This document shows positions 38,437 to 46,565 of a DNA stretch of 64,000 nt, one piece after another (the first letter of the stretch is position 1; every line of letters starts with the position of its first letter). The notes below the pieces were generated by a model. The model had not been told where the DNA came from. It did no database searches and was given only the letters and a program-made list of their open reading frames with translations. The stretch lies in contig NZ_CAJNOB010000001.1 of assembly GCF_905250085.1 (NCBI RefSeq), positions 1-64,000 of the forward strand. The letters run 5' to 3'. Source of the DNA: Candidatus Methylacidithermus pantelleriae (lineage in GTDB: Bacteria; Verrucomicrobiota; Verrucomicrobiia; Methylacidiphilales; Methylacidiphilaceae). Position numbers and translations under genes: made by a program.

Positions 38437-39618
38437 CTAGTACACGTCTTTTCGGTATCGCTTCTCCACCTTGGTCAACTGCACGTTGACATATTCTTCT
38501 GCCTGCGTCCGGGACAGACCACCGTACTTTTGAGCAATGCCTATGAGGGTTTCGTGGACGTCTTTCGCCATCCGGCTCGCATCCCCACACACATAGAAAT
38601 AAGCGCCGTTTTGCAGCCAGTCCCAGAGTTCTTTACCAGCTTCCATCATGCGGTGCTGCACGTAAATTTTATGAGCCTGGTCGCGGGAAAACGCGGTATC
38701 CAACCGGGTGAGAACACCCTTGCGCTGGAACTCTTCAAATTCCTCCTCGTAATAAAAATCGGTGCTCCGGTGCTGCTCGCCAAAAAAGAGCCAATTTTTT
38801 CCTCGGCTTCCGATAGCCATACGTTCCTGAAGGAAAGCTCGGAATGGAGCGATCCCTGTACCGGGTCCCACCATGATGATGTCGGCGTTGGGATCCTCGG
38901 GTAAATGGAAATGGCGAGCCGGCTGGACGTACACAGGGACAACGGGTTTCCCTAAGGGCACAAGCTCCGCAAGGTACCCGGAGGCGAGACCGAGTTTTTG
39001 TCGCCCAAAGGAAGCATAGCGTACAACGGCTACGGTGAGATGGACCTCTTCCGGGTATAGCCGGGGACTGGAAGCAATCGAGTAGAGACGGGGTACGCTA
39101 CGTGTCAAAAGAGATGCTAGCTCGCTGGGCTCAAAAGTGACAGCCGGGCATTCCCGCAGTACATCCACGTAATCTTTCCAACGCAGGTATTCTTCTAGCG
39201 TTTGATCGTCGCTGCAAAGAGTGGAGAGTTTTTCTTTCTGGGTCCCTGGAGGGAGTTTTTCGACGAGGGCTTTGACAAATTTCTTGGTGACGCGATTGAG
39301 GATATAGCCCTTACGCAGAGCCTCTCCTGCCGGCAATTCCGATGTTCCTCCCGGCATGGGAAACGGTGCTTCTGGAGCGATCCCTACCCTTTGCAAAAGC
39401 TCGGTGACAACCTCTCCAGGGTTTTCCGCAAAGACTCCCAACGAGTCACCCACCTCGTACCGAAGTCCGCTCCCTGAAATATCGACGACAATATGGCGGG
39501 TATCCTTGTTGGACCCTGGCTTGGTTAGGGGCCGGTTTTCCCGGATGGAGGCAAGAAACGGGTTGGCACGCGAATAGGGAGGCCGGTCGGTTTTGGGTGT
39601 GAGGGTATGGGTTGACAT
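38437..39618 (-). CDS. CysJ-like NADPH:FAD oxidoreductase without flavodoxin domain
   Basis: The 393-residue product starts at ATG 39618 (MSTHTLTPKT). It has the FAD-binding and NADPH-binding parts of diflavin reductases: PFLASIRENRPLTKPGSNKD, YEVGDSLGVFAENP, RLYSIASSPRL, FGRQKLGLASGYLAEL, IIMVGPGTGIAPFRAFLQER, FYVCGDASRMAKDVHETL and the terminal RYRKDVY, matching CysJ. The N-terminal FMN/flavodoxin domain is absent, so electrons would have to leave by another carrier or acceptor. Known roles for this form include sulfite reductase alpha-like and ferredoxin-reductase-like activities. No cysI gene is nearby. A protoglobin lies downstream on the same strand. Confidence 0.9.
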   Translation of the reverse strand: MSTHTLTPKTDRPPYSRANPFLASIRENRPLTKPGSNKDTRHIVVDISGSGLRYEVGDSLGVFAENPGEVVTELLQRVGIAPEAPFPMPGGTSELPAGEALRKGYILNRVTKKFVKALVEKLPPGTQKEKLSTLCSDDQTLEEYLRWKDYVDVLRECPAVTFEPSELASLLTRSVPRLYSIASSPRLYPEEVHLTVAVVRYASFGRQKLGLASGYLAELVPLGKPVVPVYVQPARHFHLPEDPNADIIMVGPGTGIAPFRAFLQERMAIGSRGKNWLFFGEQHRSTDFYYEEEFEEFQRKGVLTRLDTAFSRDQAHKIYVQHRMMEAGKELWDWLQNGAYFYVCGDASRMAKDVHETLIGIAQKYGGLSRTQAEEYVNVQLTKVEKRYRKDVY

Positions 39619-40073
39619 GACCAAGCGTTTTCCTTTTTGGAGGCGTCTGTCCTTTTTTCTACATCGTTTCCATGGGAAAAGAGCCACAACTCCAGGGCGA
39701 GACCCAAGTCTCTCTTCCCTATCTTTCCCAGTTCCTAGTGTCAAAAACCATCGACTCGAGCCAGCTCGTATTGTGGTCCGTCGTTTGCCCCAAACGAACC
39801 AACGGTTCCACCCTAAGGCAGGGTTGCTTTCCGTGCAAGCATTCTTGATTCCGAGTCTCGACGTGCGTGGCGGGGGGAGTTCTCTTTCAACCATCCAAGC
39901 TTTGAGTGTTTTTGGATTCGTTTTCCATGGACCGGCGTCGGTGGCTTTTAGCCAGCAAGCCACAGGCTTGCCAAGCCTTGCCAACAGGGTTCAAGCCTAT
40001 GCCTCAGAGTGCCACAAAACGCAAAACCTTGGAATTAGCTGATTCTTGGGGGTATCCTTTTGGCTATCTTCCC
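39619..40073. other. Divergent spacer between the reductase and manA
   Basis: No supported gene lies in these 455 bases. Upstream in-frame extensions of both flanking genes enter it but lose family resemblance. Both promoters should be here; none stands out. Confidence 0.35.
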
Positions 40074-41069
40074 ATGGCATACTGGGAGCTGGCTCCGATT
40101 TACCAAGCCCGCGTTTGGGGTGGCCGAACCCTTGAGACTTCTTATGGAAGGGTCTTGCCGCCAGGTCAATTCATAGGCGAAAGCTGGGAACTTTGCGATA
40201 GACCAGAAGCCCAAAGTTATACCCTAGAGGGGCAAATCCCTTTGGGGGAGTTGTGGCGCCGGGACCGCAAGAGAATTTTCGGCGAGTTTTCGCCCGATAG
40301 CAGTCGATTGCCTCTTCTGGTAAAACTCTTGGACTGCCGAGAGCCGACGAGCGTTCAAGTCCATCCCAACCGTAGTGCCCTGCAAGCCATGGGTCATGAG
40401 CCCAAAGCGGAAGCGTGGTATTTTTTGCGCACGGAGCCAGGAGCGGGTTTTCACGCTGGCTTTCGCCGTCATACAGATCCCGAGGAGATCCGGCGGACAC
40501 TGCGAAGCGCATTACTTTTAGAATTTCTCCATTGGATTCCGTCCCAAGCTGGGCAGTTTTTTTACAATCCCGCGGGTCGGATTCACGCCTTGGGTGCAGG
40601 CAACCTGGTTTTTGAGGTTCAGGAAAACTCCGATACCACATACCGGCTCTATGACTGGGGGCGGAAACGCGAAAAAGAGCGTGAGCTTGAGGCCTGGGAG
40701 ACGGTCCACGCGTGCATCCAGTGGGATGATTGGGAGCCAGAGCCCCACTTTTCCCCGGGATCCTGGAGTGTGGAGCTTCCTTTTTGTAGCTTCTGGCGAA
40801 CCGTCCTCACGAGGGCTGAGCCTTCCTTCTGGCACCCAGCTGGTAAAAGTTTCCTCTACCATTTTTGCGCGGAAGGCAGCATTCGATTTTTCGATAGGGA
40901 ATTTGGCCCTGGTCGAGGGTGGCTCGTAAGTGCGGATCACCCCTCTTATACCCTTGAGGCCCTGAGCGAGAGTGCCATCCTCTTAACCGTGGGGTTTCCC
41001 GGGCTGGCTTCGGAAAGTCTAGGAGGAAAAGCCCCGGTAGTGGGCGGAAAATCCAAAGCCAGATCTTGA
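40074..41069 (+). CDS. manA: Mannose-6-phosphate isomerase, class I
   Basis: The 331-residue product starts at ATG 40074 (MAYWELAPIYQARVWGGR); an in-frame ATG at 40002 would add 24 residues. It interconverts mannose-6-phosphate and fructose-6-phosphate with a zinc ion. The jelly-roll has VKLLDCREPTSVQVHPN (zinc ligands Gln, His), EAWYFLRTEPGAGFHAGF and AGRIHALGAGNLVFEVQENSDTTYRLYDWGR. This is the short, Bacillus-type form. It is the first gene of a plus-strand pair with lysC. The C-terminal 20 residues are basic and probably disordered. Confidence 0.93.
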   Translation: MAYWELAPIYQARVWGGRTLETSYGRVLPPGQFIGESWELCDRPEAQSYTLEGQIPLGELWRRDRKRIFGEFSPDSSRLPLLVKLLDCREPTSVQVHPNRSALQAMGHEPKAEAWYFLRTEPGAGFHAGFRRHTDPEEIRRTLRSALLLEFLHWIPSQAGQFFYNPAGRIHALGAGNLVFEVQENSDTTYRLYDWGRKREKERELEAWETVHACIQWDDWEPEPHFSPGSWSVELPFCSFWRTVLTRAEPSFWHPAGKSFLYHFCAEGSIRFFDREFGPGRGWLVSADHPSYTLEALSESAILLTVGFPGLASESLGGKAPVVGGKSKARS

Positions 41070-41100
41070 CACTTGGAAAGAAAGGAAAGCAGAGGGTTTT

Positions 41101-41178
41101 ATGGGGGTAGCTGGAATCCTTACCGCAAGGCCACTGGTGGCTTCGGAAGTCGTGAGCCGGTTCTTTGGTGCGGACTGA
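41101..41178 (+). CDS. Possible leader peptide ahead of lysC
   Basis: A 25-codon frame, MGVAGILTARPLVASEVVSRF then FGAD, follows a gagggt-type ribosome site and ends 4 bases before the lysC ATG. A small dyad (ccac-tg-gtgg) sits inside it. It lacks a run of Lys or Thr codons, so classic attenuation is not indicated. It could be coupled translation or chance. Confidence 0.25.
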   Translation: MGVAGILTARPLVASEVVSRFFGAD

Positions 41179-41182
41179 CGCG

Positions 41183-42424
41183 ATGAGCCTGATCGTTCAA
41201 AAATACGGTGGCAGTTCTGTCGCCAACACAGAGCGCATTCGGAAGGTGGCGGAACGAATAGCGCGCGTGTGGCGCGAGGGACACAAGCTTGTGATTGTGG
41301 TCAGTGCCATGTCCGGGGTTACGGACCGGCTCATCGAGCTTGCTAGGGAGATTTGCCCGGAACCCAGTGGCCGGGAACTAGACGTCCTTTTGGCTACAGG
41401 CGAACAGACTTCTATGGCGCTTTTGGCCATGGCTCTTCATTCCCTCAAAATCCCGGCTGTTTCTCTTACAGGAGCGCAAGCAGGGATTGTTACGGACGGA
41501 AGCCATACCCGGGCTAAGATTGCCAACATCACTCCCAAACGGCTTCGAGAGCACCTGCAGGCCGGCCAAGTGGTGATCGTGGCAGGATTTCAAGGCCAAA
41601 CGGAAACAGGGAGTATCACCACTTTGGGCCGGGGAGGATCCGATTTGACCGCGATCGCACTGGCGGCGGTCCTACGTGCGGATCTTTGCCAGATTTTCAC
41701 CGACGTGGACGGGGTCTTTACCGCTGACCCAAAGATTGTACCCAATGCGACCAAGATTTCGGAAATCTCCTACGATGAAATGCTCGAGATGGCCGCTTTG
41801 GGGTCCAAAGTCATGCAAGCCCGGTCGGTGGAGTTTGCAAAGAAGTTCAAGGTGGTTTTCGAGGTCCGGTCGAGTTTTCATGACAAGCCCGGCACCGTAG
41901 TTAGGGAGGCAACGGAGGATATGGAAAACGTTGTGGTACGAGGAGTGACTCTAGACCGAGATCAGGCCAAGCTCACGATCCTTGGCGTACCCGATCGGCC
42001 GGGGATTGCGGCCCACATTTTTACGGCTTTAGCCGAAGCGGATATCAACGTCGATATGATCGTGCAAAATGTCTCACAACACGGGACAACCGACATTACG
42101 TTTACGGTCCGCAAGGAAGAACTTGCAAGGGCTCGGCGTGTGACCGAACCCATCGCAGCGGAGATTGGGGCTCGTGAGATCCGCTGGGAGGAAGCTATTG
42201 CCAAGCTTTCCGTAGTTGGGATTGGCATGCGGTCGCATAGCGGAGTGGCTGCGAAACTTTTTCATGCTCTAGCCCAGGCCGGTATCAACGTGCAGATGAT
42301 TTCCACGAGCGAGATCAAAATCTCGGTGGTCGTTGATGAAGCGTCGGCCATCAAGGCCGCGCGGGTGGTTCATGATGCCTTTGAACTTGGCCACCAAGGA
42401 TCCCCGGATTCTTCTGGAGGTTAG
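41183..42424 (+). CDS. lysC: Aspartate kinase
   Basis: The 413-residue product starts at ATG 41183; the frame is open a little earlier from TTG 41165. It phosphorylates aspartate, the entry to Lys, Thr and Met synthesis. The kinase domain (about 1-245) has VQKYGGSSVANTERIRKVAERI, VIVVSAMSGVTDRLI, TTLGRGGSDLTAIALAA and CQIFTDVDGVFTADPKI. Two ACT domains follow (about 262-405) with DRPGIAAHIFTALAEADINVDMIVQN and VGIGMRSHSGVAAKLFHALAQAGINVQMISTSEIKIS. It is monofunctional. Its TAG stop overlaps the opposite-strand stop of the TPR gene by two bases. Confidence 0.96.
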   Translation: MSLIVQKYGGSSVANTERIRKVAERIARVWREGHKLVIVVSAMSGVTDRLIELAREICPEPSGRELDVLLATGEQTSMALLAMALHSLKIPAVSLTGAQAGIVTDGSHTRAKIANITPKRLREHLQAGQVVIVAGFQGQTETGSITTLGRGGSDLTAIALAAVLRADLCQIFTDVDGVFTADPKIVPNATKISEISYDEMLEMAALGSKVMQARSVEFAKKFKVVFEVRSSFHDKPGTVVREATEDMENVVVRGVTLDRDQAKLTILGVPDRPGIAAHIFTALAEADINVDMIVQNVSQHGTTDITFTVRKEELARARRVTEPIAAEIGAREIRWEEAIAKLSVVGIGMRSHSGVAAKLFHALAQAGINVQMISTSEIKISVVVDEASAIKAARVVHDAFELGHQGSPDSSGG

Positions 42425-43035
42425 GGAAGAGGCTTTTTGCCTTCGGTTGGTACCGAAGGGAGACGATCCAAAATGGCCTGTGCCATATCCTGGAGCCGGC
42501 TGGAAGGAAACCGGGACAAAAATTGTTCGAGGGTCTTTCTTGCTTCCTGGGGGTTGCCCATGTCCTCTTGGAGCCTAGCTAGTCCGACATAGGCAAGCTC
42601 TTGATAGACAGAAAGACGGTTTTGGCGAAGAACCTCCCGGTAGAACTTCTCCGCCTCTTGGACCTTCCTTTCCAATCGTAAGCAGTTGGCTCTGCCAATC
42701 TCCGCTGCGGGAAAAAGCTCATGGCCCGGGTAACGTTCGAGGAAACGAGCAAAGAGATCTGCGGCCTGAAGGATCGCGCCGTTTTGGCTATCAGCAAAAG
42801 CCAGTCGAAGAAGCCAGATCGCAGAGAGAGGAAGATGTTGGTATCGATCCGCTACTCGAACTTTGGCCTCCCGGTCCTTCGCTCGATAAAACTCCTCTGC
42901 AGCTACCAAGCTTTTCCCTTCCAACTGGGTTTCCCGTACCAGGTACATGACAAGAAAACATAGCCCCAAAAGCGAGAGAAGGGCCGCAGCCACAAGACCA
43001 ATGAATCGCCAAGGGCGCCGAGCTTGCCGGAACAT
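42421..43035 (-). CDS. Membrane-anchored TPR protein
   Basis: The 204-residue product has an N-terminal membrane helix (FIGLVAAALLSLLGLCFLVMYLV), so the rest faces the periplasm or outside. About four TPR-like helical pairs follow: ...AVAEEFYRAKD, LPLSAIWLLRLAFADSQNG, AADLFARFLERYPGHELFPAAEIGRANCLRLE, and EAEKFYREVLRQNRLSVYQELAYVGLARLQEDMGNPQEARKTLEQFL. The layout resembles YfgM-type tetratricopeptide ancillary proteins of the secretion or outer-membrane pathway. The gene is convergent with lysC. Confidence 0.8.
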   Translation of the reverse strand: MFRQARRPWRFIGLVAAALLSLLGLCFLVMYLVRETQLEGKSLVAAEEFYRAKDREAKVRVADRYQHLPLSAIWLLRLAFADSQNGAILQAADLFARFLERYPGHELFPAAEIGRANCLRLERKVQEAEKFYREVLRQNRLSVYQELAYVGLARLQEDMGNPQEARKTLEQFLSRFPSSRLQDMAQAILDRLPSVPTEGKKPLP

Positions 43036-43082
43036 GGCCGCGGGTTACTTTACTCAAAAAGACGACGAATCCCGAGCGCCAA

Positions 43083-43442
43083 ATGGCAAAAAAAAGGTTC
43101 GGTACCCTGTTTGTTCTGGCACCGGGTTTTGAAGACGGCCCGGGAACAAGTTTTTACTGCCCTTACTGCATGATGTTCGAAGGCCTTCTTTGTCGTTTTC
43201 CCAGCTTGGGGACAGAGCTCGAAGTACAGCGGATTGCCTTCGCCCGGCCGAGGGAAGCGTTGGTACGGCTATTGGGAGATGAGCACCAGGCTTGTCCTGT
43301 GCTGGTGGTCCCGAAAGAGGAAAAGCTTCCCCATGGGGCGCCTCCACCGAAGGAGGCTTTGGGTCATTATTTTTGGGACGAGCCGGAGGAGATTGCCAAG
43401 GTCCTTTCGCTCCGGTTTGCTCTGCCGATGCCTCATTATTAG
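43083..43442 (+). CDS. DUF3088-family protein
   Basis: The 119-residue product matches the DUF3088 family by its FVLAPGFEDGPGTSFYCPYCMMFEGLL opening, with a CPYC pair, the ...EVQRIAFARPREALVRLLGDEHQACPVLVV middle and an HYFWDEPEEIAKVLSLRF end. The fold resembles thioredoxin-like proteins by the CxxC and strand pattern, but this is inferred. The family has no assigned function. It stands alone between the TPR gene (divergent) and a gene-free stretch. Confidence 0.8.
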   Translation: MAKKRFGTLFVLAPGFEDGPGTSFYCPYCMMFEGLLCRFPSLGTELEVQRIAFARPREALVRLLGDEHQACPVLVVPKEEKLPHGAPPPKEALGHYFWDEPEEIAKVLSLRFALPMPHY

Positions 43443-44037
43443 CCGGGCAGAACGTTCTTTCTTCCAAAGAGGGACCCTAGCTTTGCCTGCGGGAGAATGG
43501 ACTGGAGAGCCGAGGGGTAAAACGGTTCTCACGGAGTTTGTGAAACTGGCGAAGCTACACCGGCAGGGCCGTTTTCGCCTGTTTTGTTTGCTCGGTGTCC
43601 GGCACCTTGGCTAAAGAAAGAGCACGGGTTTTTGTCTTAGGCAGCGAAAGAAGATCTCCAGGCCGTGTTGGAGTGAGAAGCTGCCCGGATCTTTTTTACC
43701 GGGGGGCCTCAGGTAAACCATGGGGTGGATTTTGTGGTGAGAACTAGGCTTGTGCGGTGAAGGAGAGTCCTTTGCCAGGGGACCGAGTCCTGGAAAACCT
43801 AGCCTTTCTGACGTTGGCTCGGCGTAGCGACGTTTCAGGGCTTCTTCGAAGAGAAGGCCTCTCAAAAAACGTTTTTTTCTCTGGTCCTGTCAGAGAAAAG
43901 AGTGCATGAGCTCTCTTGGAGAAGAACACTTTCGAGCGCTTGCTTCGGAGGATGCATCGGCTATCCTAGTAGGGCAAAGGCGGTGTAGGGTATCGTTAGG
44001 CGCTTACCGCTTGCTAGGTTTTCAAGGTTTCGCGTTT
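43443..44037. other. 0.6-kb gene-free stretch before tRNA-Thr
   Basis: Only short open frames are present. No repeats or RNA families were recognised in this part. Confidence 0.35.
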
Positions 44038-44110
44038 GCCGCTTTAGCTCAGCTGGTAGAGCAGCGCTTTCGTAAAGCGCGGGTCGTGGGTTCGAATCCC
44101 ACAAGCGGCT
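44038..44110 (+). tRNA. tRNA-Thr (CGT anticodon)
   Basis: The cloverleaf is complete: acceptor GCCGCTT/AAGCGGC, D-arm gctcagctggtagagc, anticodon arm gcgctttCGTaaagcgc, T-arm gtggg-ttcgaat-cccac and discriminator T. The CCA end is not encoded. The CGT anticodon reads ACG codons. Confidence 0.97.
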
Positions 44111-44439
44111 TCGGAAAGAATAGACCTAACTTCCTATAGGACAAGCGCTTAACAGGCTGTATTGACGAGGGCAAGAAATTACGATCCGTGCCTACACAAA
44201 CCGGCTAAGGACACATGCATCATGGCGAGACTTTGGAGGGAGAATGGATCGGGTAGCTCGGGGATAAGCTCCTTTTATGTCCTACACTCGGGGGGAGACG
44301 TATCGGTAGCGAGCTTATATAGGTTGGGGGGCCGCCAGTCCTGCGGGTCATGAGCCCCTTACACTTTTCCCCACAAGCTATAAGGCGGCCCCCAGACCCG
44401 CAAGTCTCACTAGCGCAAGCCTACTATTTTCCCATGAAA
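44111..44439. other. Gene-free stretch after tRNA-Thr
   Basis: No convincing coding frame is visible. A ggggggccgccagtcc / ggcggcccccagacc near-palindrome lies at about 44325-44398, able to form a long stem; its role is unknown. Confidence 0.35.
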
Positions 44440-44530
44440 AAAGATGCGTTGAAAATCTCTTTACACATCGACCCTACACAGTTGTCCATAAGTCCTTAAC
44501 TTCCAACACAAAGGTCAAAAAACCTGGGCA
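44440..44530. repeat. Solo end of the decayed IS element
   Basis: About 90 bases (atcgaccctacacagttgtccataagtccttaac...acaaaggtcaaaaaacctgggc, positions 44466-44526) match the right end of copy A (4664-4726) and, less well, of copy B. No matching interior sequence flanks it. It is a leftover terminus or a target-like sequence shared by the element. Confidence 0.65.
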
Positions 44531-44825
44531 AGATAAGCTAGGATACGACCAGCCGTCTCCGGTTCTGTCTTCGCCAAAGAGTCTTCCCGATAACCCGCCC
44601 GGCATCCCTCCAGTAAGGGGAGACCCCTTTTGCCCCTTTCCTATGACGGGATCGAAAGATCCCAAAAAAGAGGTGTTCTTTCGCTCCCTTTTCCTCCCTT
44701 TTTCCCTTTCCAATGACTTCCAGCAAGCACAAGGCAAGTGGTTGGCCTCGCGAAGGGAAAGGTTTTCGCTCCCCATCAAAGATCCGCTCCCTTTTGTAAG
44801 ACCTCCCCTAATCGATTTTTTTCCT
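44531..44825. other. Spacer downstream of ispG
   Basis: Almost 300 bases without a supported gene; the open frames here are domain-free. The ispG transcription unit should end here, but no clear terminator is seen. Confidence 0.3.
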
Positions 44826-46565
44826 TCAAGGGTCGACCCATTTGCCCTTTTCTCGGATGAGTTCGATGAGTCGGTCGACCGCTTCTTCTTCCGGGATATT
44901 AAACCGGACGGGCGTTTTACCCACATACAGGTTCACCTTTCCAGGCGCCCCCCCGACATACCCAAAATCAGCATCCGCCATTTCCCCTGGTCCATTCACA
45001 ATGCATCCCATGACTGCAATCTTAACGCCCTTTAAGTGCCCGGTAGCCGCCCGAATCCTCGCGGTTGTTTGTTGCAGGTCAAAAAGCGTTCTTCCACAAG
45101 ACGGGCACGCCACAAATTCCGTCTTGAACGAACGGGTTCCGGCCCCTTGAAGCACATGATAGGCCAAAAGGACGGCCTCTTTCGGATCCGGTTCGTTACG
45201 AACCAAAACGGCATCACCGATTCCCTCGCACAAAAGAACCCCGATTTGGATGGAGGTATCTAAAATCGTCCGGAGCTGGTCCGGCCAGGTGCCCTTTTCC
45301 TGGGGCCAAAAGGTATCCTTGAGAAGGATGGGATGCCACGAGGGAATGCGAGCAGCTAGCAGGCGAAACGCATACAAGGGTGGAAGCGGGGTTCGGTCGG
45401 CGATCGTGACGAGGCAAGGTTCGCGTATGTTCCACAGGCTCTTCCAGCTTTCTTCCTGATCGAGCCGGACTTCCCTTGGCCGTACCGTCTCCAAATCGAA
45501 CTCGGGCAAAAGTTCACCTAGTGCGGGGTCTTGAATGAGTTGCTCTCGTTCCTTCCGGGTAGTTACGGCTACCCGCACCGGGGAATCCCCCCCTACGGAA
45601 ATCCCATCCGGTAGGGTGAGCTTCCGTGAAGACCGCCGCTCGTACTCCCAACCAGCCGGAATCACCATCCCCTCGGGACTTTGGTTCCGGTAACGTTCCA
45701 CCAGTTCCACCAACGCCCTTGCTACCGGGATTTCCTCCTTACTGGGTTCGGTTAAGGAAACCCGGATGGTGTCACCTATCCCTTCCGCTAGAAGACCTCC
45801 AATCCCAATGGCGCTTTTAATCCGGCCATCAATCCCATCCCCAGCCTCTGTTACACCCAGGTGAATGGGATAATTCCAATCATCCCCCTGCTCTTCCAAA
45901 CGGCGAACCAGAAGGCGATAAGCTGCCAGCATGACTTTCGGATTGGAGGCCTTCATCGAAAAGACAAGCTCGTGCAAACCCCATTTCCTTGCGACTCGAG
46001 CGTATTCCAGAGCGCTTTCCACCATGCCTGCCGGTGTGTCCCCGTAACGGTTCGTAATACGATCCGAAAGCGAACCGTGGTTAACCCCAATCCGCAAAGC
46101 GACCCCGCGACGCAAACACTCCAAAACAAGCGGTCGAAAGGTTTGCTCGATTTTCTCTAACTCCCGGGCGTATTCCGCGTCCGTATAGACGCGAACGGCA
46201 AATTTTTTGCGGTCACAGAAGTTGCCCGGATTGATGCGGACTTTCTCTACCCATCGAACCGCCTCCATGGCCGCCTCGGGTTTAAAGTGAATGTCCGCAA
46301 CCAAGGGAACAGAACAACCCAAGGCCCCCAAACGCTCACGGATGGCCCCTAAATTGGCTGCATCCCGTACCGTCGGAGCCGCCAGCCGAACCAGTTGGCA
46401 GCCTGCCGCCACAAGTTCCAGGGTTTCTTGGACGCATTTTTCCGTGTCCAACGTATCAGAGGTCAACATGGACTGTACGACGATCCCGTTTCCCCCTCCG
46501 ATGGTAAGCGTACCAACTCGTACCGGCCGGGTCGCCCTTGGACGTTTCCTATAATCCACCCTCAC
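44826..46565 (-). CDS. ispG: 4-hydroxy-3-methylbut-2-enyl-diphosphate synthase, long form
   Basis: The 579-residue product starts at GTG 46565, overlapping the last base of the rseP stop. It converts MEcPP to HMBPP, the penultimate MEP-pathway step. The TIM barrel (about 1-290) has GTLTIGGGNGIVVQSML, LVADIHFKPEAAMEAV and KVRINPGNF. The C-terminal domain has the [4Fe-4S] cysteines in ACPSCGRTLFDLQ and VMGCIVNGPGEMADADFGYVGG. Between them lies an extra domain (about 300-450). That makes it the three-domain type found in plants and chlamydiae, rather than the roughly 370-residue E. coli type. It closes a minus-strand run after dxr and rseP. Confidence 0.95.
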   Translation of the reverse strand: MRVDYRKRPRATRPVRVGTLTIGGGNGIVVQSMLTSDTLDTEKCVQETLELVAAGCQLVRLAAPTVRDAANLGAIRERLGALGCSVPLVADIHFKPEAAMEAVRWVEKVRINPGNFCDRKKFAVRVYTDAEYARELEKIEQTFRPLVLECLRRGVALRIGVNHGSLSDRITNRYGDTPAGMVESALEYARVARKWGLHELVFSMKASNPKVMLAAYRLLVRRLEEQGDDWNYPIHLGVTEAGDGIDGRIKSAIGIGGLLAEGIGDTIRVSLTEPSKEEIPVARALVELVERYRNQSPEGMVIPAGWEYERRSSRKLTLPDGISVGGDSPVRVAVTTRKEREQLIQDPALGELLPEFDLETVRPREVRLDQEESWKSLWNIREPCLVTIADRTPLPPLYAFRLLAARIPSWHPILLKDTFWPQEKGTWPDQLRTILDTSIQIGVLLCEGIGDAVLVRNEPDPKEAVLLAYHVLQGAGTRSFKTEFVACPSCGRTLFDLQQTTARIRAATGHLKGVKIAVMGCIVNGPGEMADADFGYVGGAPGKVNLYVGKTPVRFNIPEEEAVDRLIELIREKGKWVDP

